From Bacteroidota bacterium (GTDB taxonomy: Bacteria > Bacteroidota > Bacteroidia > 2-12-FULL-35-15), in contig JAIOQD010000159.1 of assembly GCA_021413595.1 (NCBI GenBank), forward strand, positions 1 through 7,714: a stretch of 7,714 bases of DNA, written 5' to 3'. Within the stretch, counting starts at the first letter, position 1; every line of letters begins with the position of its first letter. A program made the translations under genes and the position numbers. Below the pieces are notes generated by a model, which worked only from the letters and a program-made list of their open reading frames with translations, did no database searches and was not told the origin of the DNA. Below are positions 6,189-7,714 of this stretch, one piece after another.

Positions 6189-6440
6189 ATGAAATTCAGA
6201 GCAGAAATAGATGTAATGCCATTAAAAGCATTATTAGATCCTCAAGGGAAAGCCGTTACAGGAAGTATGAAAAATTTAGGTTTACCTGAAATTGAAAATG
6301 TACGTATTGGTAAACACATTACATTGGAAATTGAAGCAGCCTCTAAAGATGCAGCTTCCACTAAAGTAGATGAAGCCTGTAAAAAATTATTGGCAAACCA
6401 AATTATGGAGTTTTATGAATTCGAAATTTTCGAAAACTAA
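6189..6440 (+). CDS. purS: Phosphoribosylformylglycinamidine synthase subunit PurS
   Basis: An 83-residue protein, full length for PurS (about 80-85). Family landmarks are LDPQGKAV (16-23), VRIGKHI (38-44) and KLLANQIMEFYEFEI near the C-terminus (66-80). PurS is the small dimeric subunit that bridges PurQ (glutaminase) and PurL (small form) in the fourth step of purine synthesis, the ATP- and glutamine-dependent conversion of FGAR to FGAM. Its presence implies a split PurS/PurQ/PurL enzyme rather than a single long PurL, but neither partner is in the window. It lies 7 bp after pssA with no promoter or terminator between them. That suggests an operon of unrelated pathways, perhaps for growth-linked expression. 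Confidence 0.93.
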   Translation: MKFRAEIDVMPLKALLDPQGKAVTGSMKNLGLPEIENVRIGKHITLEIEAASKDAASTKVDEACKKLLANQIMEFYEFEIFEN

Positions 6441-6542
6441 ATAAAATTTCTTTTTGTGTTTTCAATTTCAATCAAAAGAAATTGTTGATGCTATTTTTTT
6501 ATCAAAACAAAACACCCCTATTGGGGTTAAAACCATATAGAA
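6441..6542 (+). other. purS-dinB spacer with weak dyads, possible terminator
   Basis: AATTTCTTTT (6445-6454) is the exact reverse complement of AAAAGAAATT (6474-6483), with a 19-base loop. Seven T occur at 6494-6500, ten bases past the stem. A second dyad, ACCCC (6514-6518) / GGGGT (6523-6527) with a TATT loop, lies just before the next gene and has no T-run. Either could weakly terminate the pssA-purS transcript, but neither is a convincing intrinsic terminator. No -7 box is evident. Confidence 0.3.
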
Positions 6543-7052
6543 GTGGGCTTATTAGAGAAAATACAAAACAATGCCGAAGAACTGTTAAAGTCCTTCCACA
6601 CGCTAAATCAAGCTAGTCTTGTATTTAAACCTTCTGAAAAAGCATGGTCGGTTTTGGAATGTGTGGAGCATATTTTTTTAATTAATGAAGCTGTTTTAAA
6701 AGTTATTTCTACCCCTGCACCTATTGAAAAAACTGAAAATAGCAAGACAGAATTATTTGGTGAACAAAAACTAAATATGCTTTTAATTGCCAATAGGGCA
6801 TTTAAAGTTCCTGCACCTGATTTTGTGTGTCCCAAAGGTAGTTTTCCTGATAGTAAAGCTGCAACTCAAAGTATCAATATTATTATTGATAAGATCATTC
6901 AGCACATCACTAATAATGGAATAGAGCAGGAAACACATACCATAAAACATCCAGTATTAGGTGCAATGACGAAGACTGACTGGATCCATTTTATGATCGC
7001 TCACACAAACCGCCATATATTACAAATAGAGGAACTTCAAAAAACTATTTAA
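6543..7052 (+). CDS. DinB superfamily protein (DinB_2-like)
   Basis: A 169-residue protein with the four-helix DinB/YfiT layout. The N-terminal helix is followed by a KAWSVLECVEHIF segment (34-45) carrying H43. The C-terminal helix, DWIHFMIAHTNRHILQIEEL, carries H154 and H158. This His...HxxxH set is the usual divalent-metal site of the superfamily, and the WSVxExxxHI word is characteristic of the DinB_2 group. Members include metal-dependent thiol transferases and hydrolases. The substrate here cannot be told. The start is GTG at 6543: the frame has a stop at 6528-6530 and no ATG between, and the next Met is far inside the domain. The gene follows purS in the same direction after 102 bp, so it may be in a separate transcript. 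Confidence 0.85.
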   Translation: MGLLEKIQNNAEELLKSFHTLNQASLVFKPSEKAWSVLECVEHIFLINEAVLKVISTPAPIEKTENSKTELFGEQKLNMLLIANRAFKVPAPDFVCPKGSFPDSKAATQSINIIIDKIIQHITNNGIEQETHTIKHPVLGAMTKTDWIHFMIAHTNRHILQIEELQKTI

Positions 7053-7063
7053 CTCCCCTTTTA

Positions 7064-7079
7064 TTGGCACAAAAATTGA
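7064..7079 (+). promoter_or_regulatory. Sigma-54-like promoter motif
   Basis: TTGGCAC (7064-7070) followed by TTGA (7076-7079) has the sigma-54 spacing TGGCACn-N4-TTGC. The -24 half TGGCAC is perfect and the -12 half has A in place of the final C. A start of transcription near 7090 would leave about 24 bases before the ATG at 7114. The motif is AT-embedded and could be chance. Confidence 0.35.
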
Positions 7080-7113
7080 GTGACAAAAACGTGTACTTGT
7101 AATTTAAAAAACA

Positions 7114-7714
7114 ATGAAACGTATTTTAACTTTTTTGATTTCTAGTGTATGTGGTATGTTTCTCATTATACTGCTTTACGGTTATCGTCACAATAGTAAT
7201 CCGGAATCAGCAGATTTCGAATACAAGCTATCCAAACCCACCAAAAGCTTAGTTCTGCCGATTGCGCTTAATGAAATTTCCGGCATTACCACGCTTAGTC
7301 AAAATGAGATTGCATGTGTACAAGATGAAATCGGGACTATTTTTATTTATGATCTAACAAAAGAAGCTATTATAAAAGAATACCCCTCTAAATTAACAGG
7401 TGATTTTGAAGAGATAGCCCTTGTTGGCAATACAATGTATTTGCTACGAAGCGATGGTGTGCTGATTGAACATAAAGACTATTCCAAAGCAACTGTTGAA
7501 AATAAAGAACACAATCTCAATTTGCCTTCGGCTAATAATGAGGGTTTGTGTTTTGATAAAAAAAATAACCGATTATTAATTGCTGCTAAAAGTAAGGCTG
7601 CCAAAGAAGTAGAAAATAAAGATATCCGATTGATCTATGGTTTTGACTTAAAAAACAAAATACTTAGTAAGGAACCTATTTTTAAATTGAGCGTTGATAA
7701 AATTGAAGAAAAGG
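7114..7714 (+). CDS. SdiA-regulated domain protein, N-terminal part (cut by window edge)
   Basis: The frame opened by the ATG at 7114 has no stop up to the window end, giving 200 codons. A Lys-Arg start and a hydrophobic stretch (about 5-23) form a membrane anchor or uncleaved signal. The cysteine at 13 does not sit in a good lipobox. The periplasmic part shows LPIALNEISGI (48-58), IACVQDEIGTIFIYD (66-80), GDFEEIA (96-102), LRSDG (111-115) and NNEGLCFD (141-148). This is the recurring pattern of the SdiA-regulated (YjiK-like) family, a beta-propeller-type fold. The molecular function of these proteins is not well defined. Length cannot be compared because the C-terminus is missing. The gene follows the DinB gene after 61 bp in the same direction and may have its own sigma-54-type promoter. 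No Shine-Dalgarno sequence is present. Confidence 0.78.
   Translation, partial: MKRILTFLISSVCGMFLIILLYGYRHNSNPESADFEYKLSKPTKSLVLPIALNEISGITTLSQNEIACVQDEIGTIFIYDLTKEAIIKEYPSKLTGDFEEIALVGNTMYLLRSDGVLIEHKDYSKATVENKEHNLNLPSANNEGLCFDKKNNRLLIAAKSKAAKEVENKDIRLIYGFDLKNKILSKEPIFKLSVDKIEEK

Overview
The window looks like chromosomal DNA from a low-GC member of the Bacteroidetes, possibly close to Chitinophagaceae/Chitinophagales. The phylum-level signs are a PorV/PorQ-family outer-membrane protein, an Lnt with the LVPGVEKMPF segment that I associate with Bacteroidetes, a TAnnTTTG-type -7 box, and start codons without Shine-Dalgarno sequences. The family-level placement is inference.

The left two thirds (1-4915) hold five genes, all on the minus strand. 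In transcription order they are a PorV/PorQ-like barrel protein, apolipoprotein N-acyltransferase (lnt, GTG start), dihydrolipoyl dehydrogenase (lpdA), a small GxxExxY-family protein of the PD-(D/E)XK nuclease superfamily, and the first 36 codons of ferrochelatase (hemH), which runs off the left edge. Four of the five are household or envelope genes. The exception is the GxxExxY gene. It sits between lpdA and hemH inside a pair of 37-bp inverted repeats (35/37 identical) built from four CACTAAG units, with a possible 5-bp direct repeat (TATTT) just outside. This looks like an inserted cassette and is the most interesting structure here.

A divergent intergenic region of about 500 bp (4916-5413) separates the two gene blocks. 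It contains a two-hairpin element resembling REP-like intergenic repeats of Bacteroidetes, plus a smaller hairpin followed by a T-run.

The right third (5414-7714) is on the plus strand: phosphatidylserine synthase (pssA), the purine-biosynthesis subunit PurS 7 bp downstream, a DinB-superfamily protein (GTG start), and the N-terminal 200 codons of a membrane-anchored SdiA-regulated-type protein that runs off the right edge. A sigma-54-like motif precedes this last gene. The lnt-lpdA gap (2087-2170) is filled almost entirely by a degenerate 7-bp tandem array.

The genes are not one pathway. They cover lipoprotein maturation and phospholipid synthesis (lnt, pssA), central carbon metabolism (lpdA), heme (hemH) and purines (purS). 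I see no tRNA, rRNA, CRISPR array or insertion-sequence transposase.
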